Of a DNA stretch of 19,642 nt, positions 8,924-15,692 are shown piece after piece. The notes beneath the pieces are model-generated. The model did not search any database. It had not been told where the DNA came from and was given only the letters and a program-made list of their open reading frames with translations. Made by a program: the position numbers and the translations under genes. How positions within the stretch are numbered: the first letter of the stretch is position 1; each line of letters begins with the position of its first letter. Source of the DNA: an uncultured Clostridium sp. (GTDB lineage: Bacteria; Bacillota; Clostridia; UBA1212; UBA1255); NCBI GenBank assembly GCA_900543695.1, contig UQSG01000039.1, positions 1-19,642 on the forward strand, read 5' to 3'.

Positions 8924-10037
8924 TTATTTATTTTTATTAAATTCGTTTACAAGGTACGCGTTGATGAAGCCGTCGATATTTCCATCCATGACTTTGTCGA
9001 CGACGGTCTCCTCGTAAGAAGTCCTGTGATCCTTTACCAGCGTATACGGACAGAATACATACGAGCGGATCTGACTTCCCCATGCGATTTCCATCTGCGT
9101 GCCTTTAATGTCTGAAATTTTCTCGACATTTTCCCTCTGTTTGATTTCAAACAGCCGGGAGCGCAGCATTTTCATCGCGGTTTCTTTATTCTGGAGCTGC
9201 GAACGTTCCGTCTGGCAGGATACCGTCACGCCCGTCGGCTTGTGCGTAATCCGAACCGCCGAGTCCGTTTTGTTGATGTGCTGTCCGCCGGCGCCGCTGG
9301 AACGGTAGGTTCCGATTTCCAAATCCTCAGGCCGAATATCGATCTCGATCGTGTCGTCGATTTCCGGCATCACTTCCACCGATACAAAGGAAGTATGTCT
9401 TCTTCCTGCAGCGTCAAACGGCGAAATGCGGACCAGTCTATGCACGCCGTGCTCGCTTTTTAAAAATCCATACGCATTGTCTCCATTGATCTCAAGCACC
9501 GCGCTTTTGATGCCCGCTTCGTCGCCGTCGAGAAGATCAACCAATTTTACCTCGTAGTCATGCGATTCTCCCCATCTCATATACATTCTGAGGAGCATCT
9601 GCGCCCAATCCTGCGATTCCGTGCCTCCCGCGCCGGGATGAATCGTAAGAATCGCGTTGTTTGCATCGTATTCGCCGGTAAAAAGCGTTTCCAGGCGCAG
9701 CAGATTGAACGCCTTTTTATAGTCCTCCAGCTCCTCCCGAACCTTTTCCGCCATTGAAGCGTCGTTTTCTTCATTGCCGATCATGATCATAAGCTCGATT
9801 TCTTCATACTTCGATTCCAGCTGCTGAAATCTGCCGAGCTTTGTTTTCAGCTGTTTCAAATGCTTCAGAACGGCCTGGGATTTTTCCGGATCGTTCCAGA
9901 AATCCGGTTCGGACGCCTTATTTTCCAATTCTTCTATCAGGTTCCGGATTCCCTCCGTGTCAAAGTGAATCCCTCAAATCGCATAAACTTTTTTGCAGGT
10001 CGCCCAGTTCAGACTCGAACTGTTCCAGCTCAAACAT
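8924..10037 (-). CDS. prfB: Peptide chain release factor 2, expressed by programmed +1 frameshift
   Basis: RF2 terminates translation at UGA and UAA. The gene starts at ATG 10037 with AAGGAG just upstream; a 25-codon first frame ends at in-frame TGA (9960-9962) in the context CTT-TGA-C. A +1 slip on CTT continues into the long frame, giving 370 residues in total. Numbered this way, the stop-codon-reading tripeptide SPF falls at 205-207 and the catalytic GGQ at 250-252, exactly as in E. coli RF2, with Ser at 246. This supports both start and frameshift. The in-frame UGA makes expression autoregulated by RF2 level. A gene call that ignores the shift would begin near 9928 and miss 36 residues. 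Confidence 0.97.
9960..9975 (-). promoter_or_regulatory. prfB programmed +1 frameshift site
   Basis: On the minus strand the site reads GAGGG, five bases (ATTCA), CTT, TGA, C. CTT TGA C is the classical slippery codon plus weak stop of bacterial prfB. The Shine-Dalgarno-like element here is GAGGG, placed 5 bases from CTT, compared with AGGGGG 3 bases away in E. coli, so the stimulator looks somewhat weaker. Confidence 0.92.
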
Positions 10038-10071
10038 CGCTTATCAACTCCTTCTCCGGCATTTTATCATA

Positions 10072-11733
10072 TTATTTTGCAAAATGGAACTCAATCTGTC
10101 CCATTTTTATATTGCAGCCGATGACTTTTACTCTGGCGGGATCTCCGATGGCGTATTTCCGCCGATTCGATTCGCCGGAGGCAATCATTTTCTTTTCATC
10201 AAATACCATATAATCCGGCATACTGCTGTAAAATATGAGTCCCTCTGCGGAATTCTCCAGCTGCACAAAAATCCCGAACGAAGTAATGTTGCAGATAATT
10301 CCGTCAAATTCTTCGCCGATATGGCTGCTCATGTATTCCGCCACAAGCCGGTCCGTATGCAGCCGTTCCGCGCTTTCCGCTTCCCGTTCTGCCTCCGAGC
10401 AATGCTTCGCCGCCTCCGCCGCAAACGTTCGAAGCTGAGCCTGCCGTTCCGCCGTCATTTTGTCATGGAGCGTTTCTTTTATCATTCTGTGGACAAACAA
10501 ATCGGGATATCTCCGGATCGGCGAGGTAAAATGCGTGTAATTTTCTGCTGCAAGGCCAAAATGACCTTCGTTTTTCGGAGAATATTCCGCTTTCTGCATG
10601 GCGCGCAGCGTCAGCATGCTGATAATCGGTTCCGCAGCCTTTCCTTTGACTTTTTCCAAAAGCGATTGAATGGTATGCGGGTGAAGCGTGCCGCGTCCGC
10701 GCAACGTATAGCCCATGCTGCGGATTTCAAGAGAAAGCTTTATAATTTTTTCCTGCTCCGGGCGTCCGTGAACCCTGTAGAGAAAAGGAATGCGCATCCG
10801 GGAAAAGTGTTCCGCTACCGTTTCGTTTGCGGCAAGCATAAATTCTTCGATAATACGGTTGGCAAATGTGCTCCGTTCGGCCTCCACTCCAACGGGCTTC
10901 CCTTCGCGGTCAGTTGTCACATGCGTTTCGGGAAAATCGAAATCGATCGAGCCGCGTCGGTAGCGTACGGCATGCCGCAGCTCTGCCAGCTCGCGCATTG
11001 CCTGCAGGTCCTCTAAATGCTGTCGGTATTCGTCCCGCAGCGCTTCCTGACGGTACGACGGGGTGTCCCCTTCAAACAGCGCATAGATCTGCTTGTATGT
11101 GATTTTGTATTTTACCCGAATGAGACTCTCGAAAATTTCGTACCGGCAGATTTCTCCTTCTTTATCAATCGTCATCAGGACGCTGAGCGCCAGCCTGTCT
11201 TCTCCTGCGTTCAGGCTGCAGATCCCGTTTGACAGTCTGGGCGGCAGCATCGGGAGCACGCGGCTTTCCAGGTAAACGCTGGTTCCGCGCTCGTATGCGG
11301 CTGCGTCCAGCGCCGTCCCCTCCCGGACGTAATGCGCCACATCGGCGATGTGAACGCCGAGCAGATATGCGCCGCCCGGCAGACGTTCGATGGAAATCGC
11401 GTCGTCTACGTCTTTTGTCTCTTCCGAATCGATTGTGACGATTTCCAGATGGCGAAGATCGCGCCGTCCCCGCTTTAACTCGCCCGCAATCGCAGACGGG
11501 CTCAGCACGGTTGGAATTCTGGCGGCTTCGGCCTTTACTGATTCGCTGAATTCGCTTCTTTCTTCGATCAGCTGCTCCGGCGGTTTATATTCGGGCTTGT
11601 CCTGTTTGCGTTGATTTTCCTTTTTTATGCTTCCTGCGCTGTTTCCGGACGGCGCGCGCCGCCGCATACGGCGTGTCCTTACCGGCTTCTTACTTTTATA
11701 TCGTCCGTTTGGTTTTGCTTTGATATCGTTCAC
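10072..11733 (-). CDS. rnr: RNase R/II-family 3'-5' exoribonuclease lacking N-terminal cold-shock domains
   Basis: The protein has 553 residues. The RNB catalytic domain covers about residues 90-420, with VTIDSEETKDVDDAISIE carrying the catalytic Asp cluster (Asp102, Asp108, Asp110, Asp111) and the later HFTSPIRRYPDLFVHR motif. A C-terminal S1 RNA-binding domain follows (about 470-550). RNase R is normally 700-800 residues because helix-turn-helix and cold-shock domains precede the RNB. Here they are replaced by a Lys/Arg-rich stretch (about 1-50). An in-frame stop lies upstream and only 136 bases separate this gene from secG, so the missing part is not hidden by a frameshift. The start is probably GTG at 11733, with AAAGG very close. 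secG-rnr order is common in Firmicutes. Confidence 0.88.
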   Translation of the reverse strand: MNDIKAKPNGRYKSKKPVRTRRMRRRAPSGNSAGSIKKENQRKQDKPEYKPPEQLIEERSEFSESVKAEAARIPTVLSPSAIAGELKRGRRDLRHLEIVTIDSEETKDVDDAISIERLPGGAYLLGVHIADVAHYVREGTALDAAAYERGTSVYLESRVLPMLPPRLSNGICSLNAGEDRLALSVLMTIDKEGEICRYEIFESLIRVKYKITYKQIYALFEGDTPSYRQEALRDEYRQHLEDLQAMRELAELRHAVRYRRGSIDFDFPETHVTTDREGKPVGVEAERSTFANRIIEEFMLAANETVAEHFSRMRIPFLYRVHGRPEQEKIIKLSLEIRSMGYTLRGRGTLHPHTIQSLLEKVKGKAAEPIISMLTLRAMQKAEYSPKNEGHFGLAAENYTHFTSPIRRYPDLFVHRMIKETLHDKMTAERQAQLRTFAAEAAKHCSEAEREAESAERLHTDRLVAEYMSSHIGEEFDGIICNITSFGIFVQLENSAEGLIFYSSMPDYMVFDEKKMIASGESNRRKYAIGDPARVKVIGCNIKMGQIEFHFAK

Positions 11734-11788
11734 CAGCCTTTCTTGGTTCTTATTGTGCTTGCTTTTCGCGTTTTAATGCCGCATGAAT

Positions 11789-11818
11789 AAAAAAAGCCGT
11801 GCTCTGATCCGCACGGCT
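11789..11818 (-). terminator. Rho-independent terminator between secG and the RNase R-like gene
   Basis: On the minus strand AGCCGTGC (11811-11818) and GCACGGCT (11795-11802) form an 8-bp perfect stem with an 8-base loop, followed directly by a run of seven T (11789-11795). It would end the secG transcript. The RNase R-like gene downstream would then depend on read-through or a promoter not recognised here. Confidence 0.88.
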
Positions 11819-11869
11819 CCAAATAAACTGCTTTTTCTCCCGATCCGGCCGGATGGCGGCCGGTCTATC

Positions 11870-12118
11870 TTACATGCGCATCAGTACGCTGAGTACGATC
11901 GCAACGACCGCAAAGAATACGGAAAGTACAACGGTAAGCTTGGATAAAAATCTTTCTTTGCTTAAACCTTTATTCTTACTGAAAAAAGATTCGCTGTTCT
12001 CGCCGGTGATGACGCTGCTCAGTCCGTCTCCCTTCGACTCCTGCTTTAAAATAATAATTATCAAGACCAGACAAATCAGCATGTAAAATATTCCAAGTAT
12101 CACCTTTAAAGCTGTCAC
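11870..12118 (-). CDS. secG: Preprotein translocase subunit SecG
   Basis: SecG is a small two-helix membrane subunit of the SecYEG channel that helps SecA cycling. Two hydrophobic helices are visible (LKVILGIFYMLICLVLIIIIL and KLTVVLSVFFAVVAIVLSVL), joined by the family loop LKQESKGDGLSSVITG and NSESFFSKNKG. I choose the GTG start at 12118 (82 residues) because a good Shine-Dalgarno (GGAGGTG, 12125-12131) sits 8 bases upstream. The longer ATG at 12163 overlaps the -10 element of the promoter. The gene is a single transcription unit with its own promoter and terminator, and is divergent from the tRNA gene. Confidence 0.95.
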   Translation of the reverse strand: MTALKVILGIFYMLICLVLIIIILKQESKGDGLSSVITGENSESFFSKNKGLSKERFLSKLTVVLSVFFAVVAIVLSVLMRM

Positions 12119-12162
12119 CTGTTCCACCTCCGTAGCTTCAGTTCTAAAATCAGGCAACGGCA

Positions 12163-12191
12163 ATTATAGCATACGCTTTGTCTCCGTGCAA
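12163..12191 (-). promoter_or_regulatory. secG promoter (sigma-A type, extended -10)
   Basis: On the minus strand, TTGCAC (12186-12191), a 17-base spacer and a perfect TATAAT (12163-12168), preceded by TGC that fits an extended -10. The predicted transcript begins about 30 bases before the secG Shine-Dalgarno sequence. Confidence 0.85.
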
Positions 12192-12232
12192 GTATTTTTT
12201 TGCGCGGCGCAATAGCGGGATTAAATTTCCTG

Positions 12233-12260
12233 TTGACAGCGTAAAATATCGTGGTATAAT
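12233..12260 (+). promoter_or_regulatory. tRNA-fMet promoter (sigma-A consensus)
   Basis: Perfect TTGACA (12233-12238) and perfect TATAAT (12255-12260) with a 16-base spacer lie 37 bases before the mature tRNA. This is a strong promoter, as expected for a stable RNA gene, and it diverges from the secG promoter. Confidence 0.92.
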
Positions 12261-12297
12261 AGAACACGTTCGCTTCTGAGCGACGTTTTATTTTCGT

Positions 12298-12373
<76 letters not shown>

Positions 12374-12404
12374 TGTTGTGCAACCAAAAAAGATATTGCA
12401 CCGG

Positions 12405-12439
12405 AAAACCCCGATACCACAACGGTTTCGGGGTTTTTT
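12405..12439 (+). terminator. Terminator of the tRNA-fMet transcript
   Basis: AAAACCCCGA (12405-12414) pairs with TCGGGGTTTT (from 12428), followed by a six-T run (12434-12439), 31 bases after the tRNA CCA end. Confidence 0.88.
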
Positions 12440-12518
12440 CGTGCCCCAATTTTCAAGTGCAAACAAAAAGATATTTTTCTTTGTTGAGAGGACTTGAACT
12501 ACCGACCCCCACTTTTTC

Positions 12519-12562
12519 AGGCGGCTTTTGAGAGATGTATTCTCCCGAAAGCCGCCTTTTTT
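12519..12562 (+). terminator. Strong Rho-independent terminator
   Basis: AGGCGGCTTT (12519-12528) and AAAGCCGCCT (12548-12557) form a 10-bp perfect stem, followed by six T (12557-12562). No gene ending directly upstream is visible, so it may be the remnant of a lost transcription unit or a back-up to the tRNA terminator. Confidence 0.8.
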
Positions 12563-12636
12563 CGTTTCCACTGAAAATAATTTTTTCTAAGATCTTCCCT
12601 AAAAAGTAAGGATGACCTCCCTGCTTGTTCAGGAAA

Positions 12637-12667
12637 GAGGTTTGCCCTACATTTTAGGGCAAACCTC
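12637..12667. repeat. Perfect 13-bp inverted repeat (stem-loop)
   Basis: GAGGTTTGCCCTA (12637-12649) is exactly complementary to TAGGGCAAACCTC (12655-12667) with a 5-base loop. Neither side has a T-tract, so it is not a classical terminator. It could be an RNA structure, a protein-binding dyad or part of a mobile-element end. Confidence 0.7.
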
Positions 12668-12694
12668 ACTTAACTTAATAACACCGTAATCTAT

Positions 12695-12739
12695 GGGCTG
12701 ACTTTGCAGAAGTAATTCTATGAAGCCAGCCCTTTTTTT
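12695..12739 (+). terminator. Terminator-like hairpin just before the ArdA-like gene
   Basis: GGGCTG (12695-12700) pairs with CAGCCC (12727-12732), followed by seven T (12733-12739). The stem is short and the loop long (26 bases). It lies directly before the ribosome binding site of the ArdA-like gene, so it might act as an attenuator or simply insulate the module. Confidence 0.5.
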
Positions 12740-12764
12740 ATTATCTATGAAAGGAATGAGCACC

Positions 12765-13919
12765 ATGATCAAACTCAGAATCAAAAACGCCGATCACGAG
12801 ATTGACATCCGCTTCCCCATCAGCGAGAGCGAGCTGTTTGCGAAGCTCGGTGAGATCCACGCTGTCGAAGGAAGAGACGCCGCACAGTCCGCTCTTGTGA
12901 CGGAGGTCTACTGGCCGGAGGAATTCTCTATGCTGAAAGACCGCTTCGCCAATCTGGACGAACTCAACTATCTCGGCAAACGTATGGAGAGCTTCGACAC
13001 ACTCGAATACGACCAGTTTCTCATTGGGATCTCCAAACTTGACAGCAAGGATGTAAAGGATCTCATAAACCTGACCTTCAATCTGAACCATTTCACACTG
13101 TGCCAGGATGTCAGCAGCTACGGAAAAATCGGCAGAGAGTATGTGCTGAACACGGAAGGAGCTGTTCCCGCCCATGACGAGGACGATCCGAAATACGCCA
13201 CAATCGGCAAGGATCTCATCGACCGAGGGCTGGCGCAGATCACAGAACGAGGACTTCTCATATACAATCCCTTCGATGAGTTGGAGGAAGTGTATGACGG
13301 TCATACCTTCCCCGAGTATTACTACAACAACAGCCTTCTCAGCCTCAATGCAGAATACGGCGGTCGCACAGAGCTCCTCCAACTTCCAGATGAAGCCCTT
13401 GCCATCAAAAAGGCTATTGACCGGCTCGGCGCTCCGTCCGCCGAGGACTGCTCCTACACGGTTACCTTTCACAATTTCAAGGGAGATGACTGGCTGGCTC
13501 GCGTTCAGGAGATCATCGCCAAAGAAGGAATCTATGAGACGAATGCGATGCTGAAGGCGCTTGATGTCGAAGGAATGGATTGGAGCAAACTCTCCGCTGT
13601 GGTTGAGCTCGCCAATGTTCAAAAAGCTTCCAATATCGCATTCCTGGCTGAGCACCTTGATGAGTTCTCCTTCATACCCGAAGCCAAGACGGAGGAAGAC
13701 GTCGGGCACTACCTCGTAGACAATATAAGCGAGTACAGGCTCAATCTTGAGATGGAGGACTATTTCGACTTCTCCGGGTTTGGAGAGCATATTGCAGAGG
13801 AACACGATGGGCAATTCGTAGATGGCGGCTTTATTTACTACGACAGTTACGAGAGCCTTGATGAACTCCTCGATGGGCTCGACCCCGAGGACGAGGGCAT
13901 GAACATGGGAGGAATTTGA
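12765..13919 (+). CDS. ArdA-like antirestriction protein
   Basis: I use ATG at 12765 because AAAGGA (12750-12755) lies 9 bases upstream; this gives 384 residues. The protein is rich in Asp and Glu and nearly free of basic clusters, as in DNA-mimicking ArdA proteins that block type I restriction-modification enzymes when conjugative DNA enters a cell. The N-terminal region (LNYLGKRMESFDTLEYDQF) and the C-terminal region (LEMEDYFDFSGFGEHIAEE, then GGFIYYDSY) resemble ArdA domains. It is longer than the classical ArdA of about 165 residues and matches the enlarged forms seen in clostridial conjugative elements. It is followed after 2 bases by another acidic gene, and its last codons (GMNMGGI) contain that gene's ribosome binding site. 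Assignment by resemblance, not alignment. Confidence 0.65.
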   Translation: MIKLRIKNADHEIDIRFPISESELFAKLGEIHAVEGRDAAQSALVTEVYWPEEFSMLKDRFANLDELNYLGKRMESFDTLEYDQFLIGISKLDSKDVKDLINLTFNLNHFTLCQDVSSYGKIGREYVLNTEGAVPAHDEDDPKYATIGKDLIDRGLAQITERGLLIYNPFDELEEVYDGHTFPEYYYNNSLLSLNAEYGGRTELLQLPDEALAIKKAIDRLGAPSAEDCSYTVTFHNFKGDDWLARVQEIIAKEGIYETNAMLKALDVEGMDWSKLSAVVELANVQKASNIAFLAEHLDEFSFIPEAKTEEDVGHYLVDNISEYRLNLEMEDYFDFSGFGEHIAEEHDGQFVDGGFIYYDSYESLDELLDGLDPEDEGMNMGGI

Positions 13920-13921
13920 GC

Positions 13922-14776
13922 ATGAAAATCAACGCAATCATTGAAAGCAAGGACGGCGGCACACTCGTGCTGGACTTTCCCCGCAGCATCTACGATGTGT
14001 ATGAAAAGCTCCAGTCAGTAGGTATCAGACAGTCCCCGCATCAGATCACCCTTTCCGATGAGGAAGGCGATGATGTGCGGGTCAAGCTCTATTCCGAGGA
14101 CGAGATCGGAAAGCATTTGCTTCTCACGCTCAAGGAGCAGAACTCGCTGGCTGACGCCAACATGCTGGCCTTCATGGTGGACAACGCCAAGCCTGACTTC
14201 CGCTCCAAGCTGGAACAGAATCTGCTCAACGATCAGTACAGCTCCATGCAGGAGGTCACGGACGACATCAAGCAGATGCTTTATGAATCAGGACCGGTCA
14301 AAGCAGTGTTCTACTGTCCCCTCGTCGGAGAGGTGACCGATGACGAGGGCTTCAGTTCTCCCGTCGACGGGCGTTTTCTCAAAAGCTATGCGTGGGCTGT
14401 CGAAGAAGCCCTGGAAGCCGATACTGCCGACGATGAAATGGACATGGCTGAGTTTTTCGATCAGGATGACGGTGTTAAGGCAAAGCTCGTGTCCGCCAAA
14501 TGGGGCGTGGAAACCTACCGTGGAAGGCTATTCGGCAGGATCGAGTGCAGCCTCAAGGAAGAACTCACCGATGCCGAAACCGAAATCCTCACCGACTGGA
14601 TCAGTGGTCAGAACTCGGACGGCTACGGAGAGCACTTCGAGCAGCAGCCGATTGACACCGAGGATGGAGATCTGTACGTCTCCTTCTGGAACAGCGGCGA
14701 CAACTATTCCATCATGACTCGTGACGAGTTGGATGAGTATATAGATAATCAGGGCATGACGATGGGAGGAATGTGA
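13922..14776 (+). CDS. Acidic accessory protein of an antirestriction-type module
   Basis: ATG at 13922 is chosen (284 residues) because GGGAGGA (13907-13913) lies 8 bases upstream; a TTG two codons earlier is unlikely. The N-terminus (MKINAIIESKDGGTLVLDFP) has the same strand pattern and FP motif as the preceding ArdA-like protein, suggesting a shared fold. The middle is strongly acidic (DDEMDMAEFFDQDDG), and the C-terminal part has the pattern YRGRLFGRIECSLKEELTDAE. It ends in GMTMGGM, almost the same tail as the previous protein. I do not recognise a named family. DNA mimicry or an accessory antirestriction function in a conjugative element is inferred from composition and neighbours. Confidence 0.6.
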   Translation: MKINAIIESKDGGTLVLDFPRSIYDVYEKLQSVGIRQSPHQITLSDEEGDDVRVKLYSEDEIGKHLLLTLKEQNSLADANMLAFMVDNAKPDFRSKLEQNLLNDQYSSMQEVTDDIKQMLYESGPVKAVFYCPLVGEVTDDEGFSSPVDGRFLKSYAWAVEEALEADTADDEMDMAEFFDQDDGVKAKLVSAKWGVETYRGRLFGRIECSLKEELTDAETEILTDWISGQNSDGYGEHFEQQPIDTEDGDLYVSFWNSGDNYSIMTRDELDEYIDNQGMTMGGM

Positions 14777-14779
14777 TAT

Positions 14780-15037
14780 ATGGCTGTGCTCTTTTCGGCG
14801 GTAACGCTTACCGCAGACAATAATCAGGTAGAGTTTCTCGCTGCCGGTATCCCGAGGGACGCCGATGATCTCGAAGGCTGGACTGCCTATGAGAATTTCA
14901 TGGATGAGCTGGATTCCGAACAAGAGGTCAGCGTTCATGTGGAAGCCTATCTCTACGGCGAAGGCGAAACCTTCAAGGCAACGCCCGAGGAAGTGGCGTA
15001 TTTCAAGATGAGAGCGGATGCACGGCTTTTCTTATGA
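14780..15037 (+). CDS. Small acidic protein of unknown function
   Basis: The protein has 85 residues, starting at ATG 14780 with GGGAGGA (14764-14770) 9 bases upstream, inside the end of the preceding gene. It is acidic (ENFMDELDSEQEVSVHVEAY), with alternating strands and a final helix. There is no membrane segment and no known motif. Spacing of 3 bases and the same codon use as the two genes before it mark it as the third member of the module. The function is unknown; it may be an accessory protein of a mobile element. Confidence 0.6.
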   Translation: MAVLFSAVTLTADNNQVEFLAAGIPRDADDLEGWTAYENFMDELDSEQEVSVHVEAYLYGEGETFKATPEEVAYFKMRADARLFL

Positions 15038-15289
15038 AATATATTCACACGATATATTTGTAAGATTGAATGAATAATTTTTGATAGAACGGAACCGCGA
15101 CATAATAATTGATTAAAATAAATGCTTTGCAAGTAACGAAAAAAGTTTATTAATATTATTGTTTGACTAGTTGGGATTTGCATCTTTAATACATATTATA
15201 GAGGACGAACATAATCAAAAATATTTTCAGTAGATTATAGAAAAATCCACAATAAAATAAAATTTATCCACAAAATTTAAGGAAAAATA

Positions 15290-15318
15290 TTGACGTTCGA
15301 AAAAATGTGTGATATTAT
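15290..15318 (+). promoter_or_regulatory. Promoter upstream of the leader ORF and RiPP genes
   Basis: TTGACG (15290-15295), a 17-base spacer and TATTAT (15313-15318): one mismatch to consensus in each box with ideal spacing. Transcription would begin near 15325 and cover the leader ORF and terminator, and on read-through the RiPP genes. Confidence 0.75.
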
Positions 15319-15392
15319 TACGCAAACAGAATATATTACACTCAACATTCTAACGGAAGGTGAACAAAATAGACAAAAGGATGTGACAATAA

Positions 15393-15518
15393 ATGGGATG
15401 TCAGAAATATATTCAAAACTTATTTTTCAATAAGTATGGGGGTCATAGTACTCTGAGTTTATTCTGTTCATTTTCTATAAAATCAGATTTTGAAAGCGAC
15501 ACGAGCCGCAGTATGTAA
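15393..15518 (+). CDS. Possible 41-residue leader peptide of an attenuator
   Basis: An ATG with AAAGGA (15376-15381) 11 bases upstream opens a 41-codon frame that begins MGCQKYIQNLF and ends SDTSRSM. The stop codon (15516-15518) lies inside the loop region of the terminator at 15493-15540, so a ribosome finishing the ORF would sit on the terminator stem. That geometry is typical of leader peptides controlling downstream transcription. The sequence has no obvious run of one amino acid. It could also be a genuine small protein or a chance frame; it lacks a signal peptide and any RiPP-like core. Confidence 0.5.
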   Translation: MGCQKYIQNLFFNKYGGHSTLSLFCSFSIKSDFESDTSRSM

Positions 15519-15540
15519 CTGCGCCTTGCGTCGCTTTTTT
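15493..15540 (+). terminator. Two-part terminator/attenuator overlapping the leader ORF
   Basis: The outer stem is AAAGCGAC (15493-15500) with GTCGCTTT (15530-15537), ending in a six-T run (15535-15540). Inside it CGCAGT (15507-15512) pairs with ACTGCG (15518-15523) around the leader stop codon. It should stop most transcripts before the RiPP genes unless translation of the leader disturbs folding. Confidence 0.8.
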
Positions 15541-15692
15541 GTATTCGTGTGAGTATCACTGAAAAAGTGATTGTCGATAATTTTATGGTATGTAGAGAGT
15601 AGGAAAACGGCGGCCTTCATATTACGATGCTGTCGGAAAGTTATTTACTATGGAAATGTAAATGAATTAAATCCTTGGAGAGAACAATAAAG

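Larger units (their letters stand above)
12374..12764 (+). other. Gene-free junction between the tRNA gene and the antirestriction module
   Basis: About 390 bases with no credible protein gene. It holds, in order, the tRNA terminator, a weak tRNA-3'-half-like stretch in reverse orientation (about 12485-12510), a second strong terminator hairpin, a perfect 13-bp stem-loop (12637-12667) and a terminator-like hairpin just before the ArdA-like gene. No direct copy of the tRNA 3' end, which would mark an attachment site, is visible. No promoter for the antirestriction genes was recognised. The density of hairpins fits a junction between core DNA and acquired DNA. Confidence 0.6.
15038..15692 (+). 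other. AT-rich regulatory region ahead of the RiPP genes
   Basis: About 650 bases, sharply more AT-rich than the antirestriction genes. The first 250 bases show nothing I can name. Then come a promoter, a 41-codon leader ORF and a terminator (listed separately), followed by a small stem-loop ATCACT-gaaaa-AGTGAT (15555-15571) and about 100 bases with no further signal before the arginase gene. Confidence 0.6.

Noticed and set aside
8924..9928. prfB as an ordinary 334-residue gene starting near 9928
   Set aside because: That start is an in-frame TTG without a ribosome site; the frameshift model from ATG 10037 restores exact E. coli RF2 numbering of SPF and GGQ.
9841..11016. A 391-codon plus-strand open frame opposite prfB and the RNase R-like gene
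   Set aside because: It is antisense to two well-supported genes and its translation is Arg/Phe/Cys-rich without domain features.
12741..13814. A 357-codon minus-strand open frame opposite the ArdA-like gene
   Set aside because: No ribosome binding site; the plus-strand gene has good start signals, coupled neighbours and an acidic composition typical of its family.
15120..15210. A further promoter in the AT-rich segment (TTGACT near 15161 with TAATAC or TATTAT downstream)
   Set aside because: Spacings of 18 and 25 bases with poor boxes; AT-rich DNA gives such matches by chance and the promoter at 15290-15318 is clearly better.
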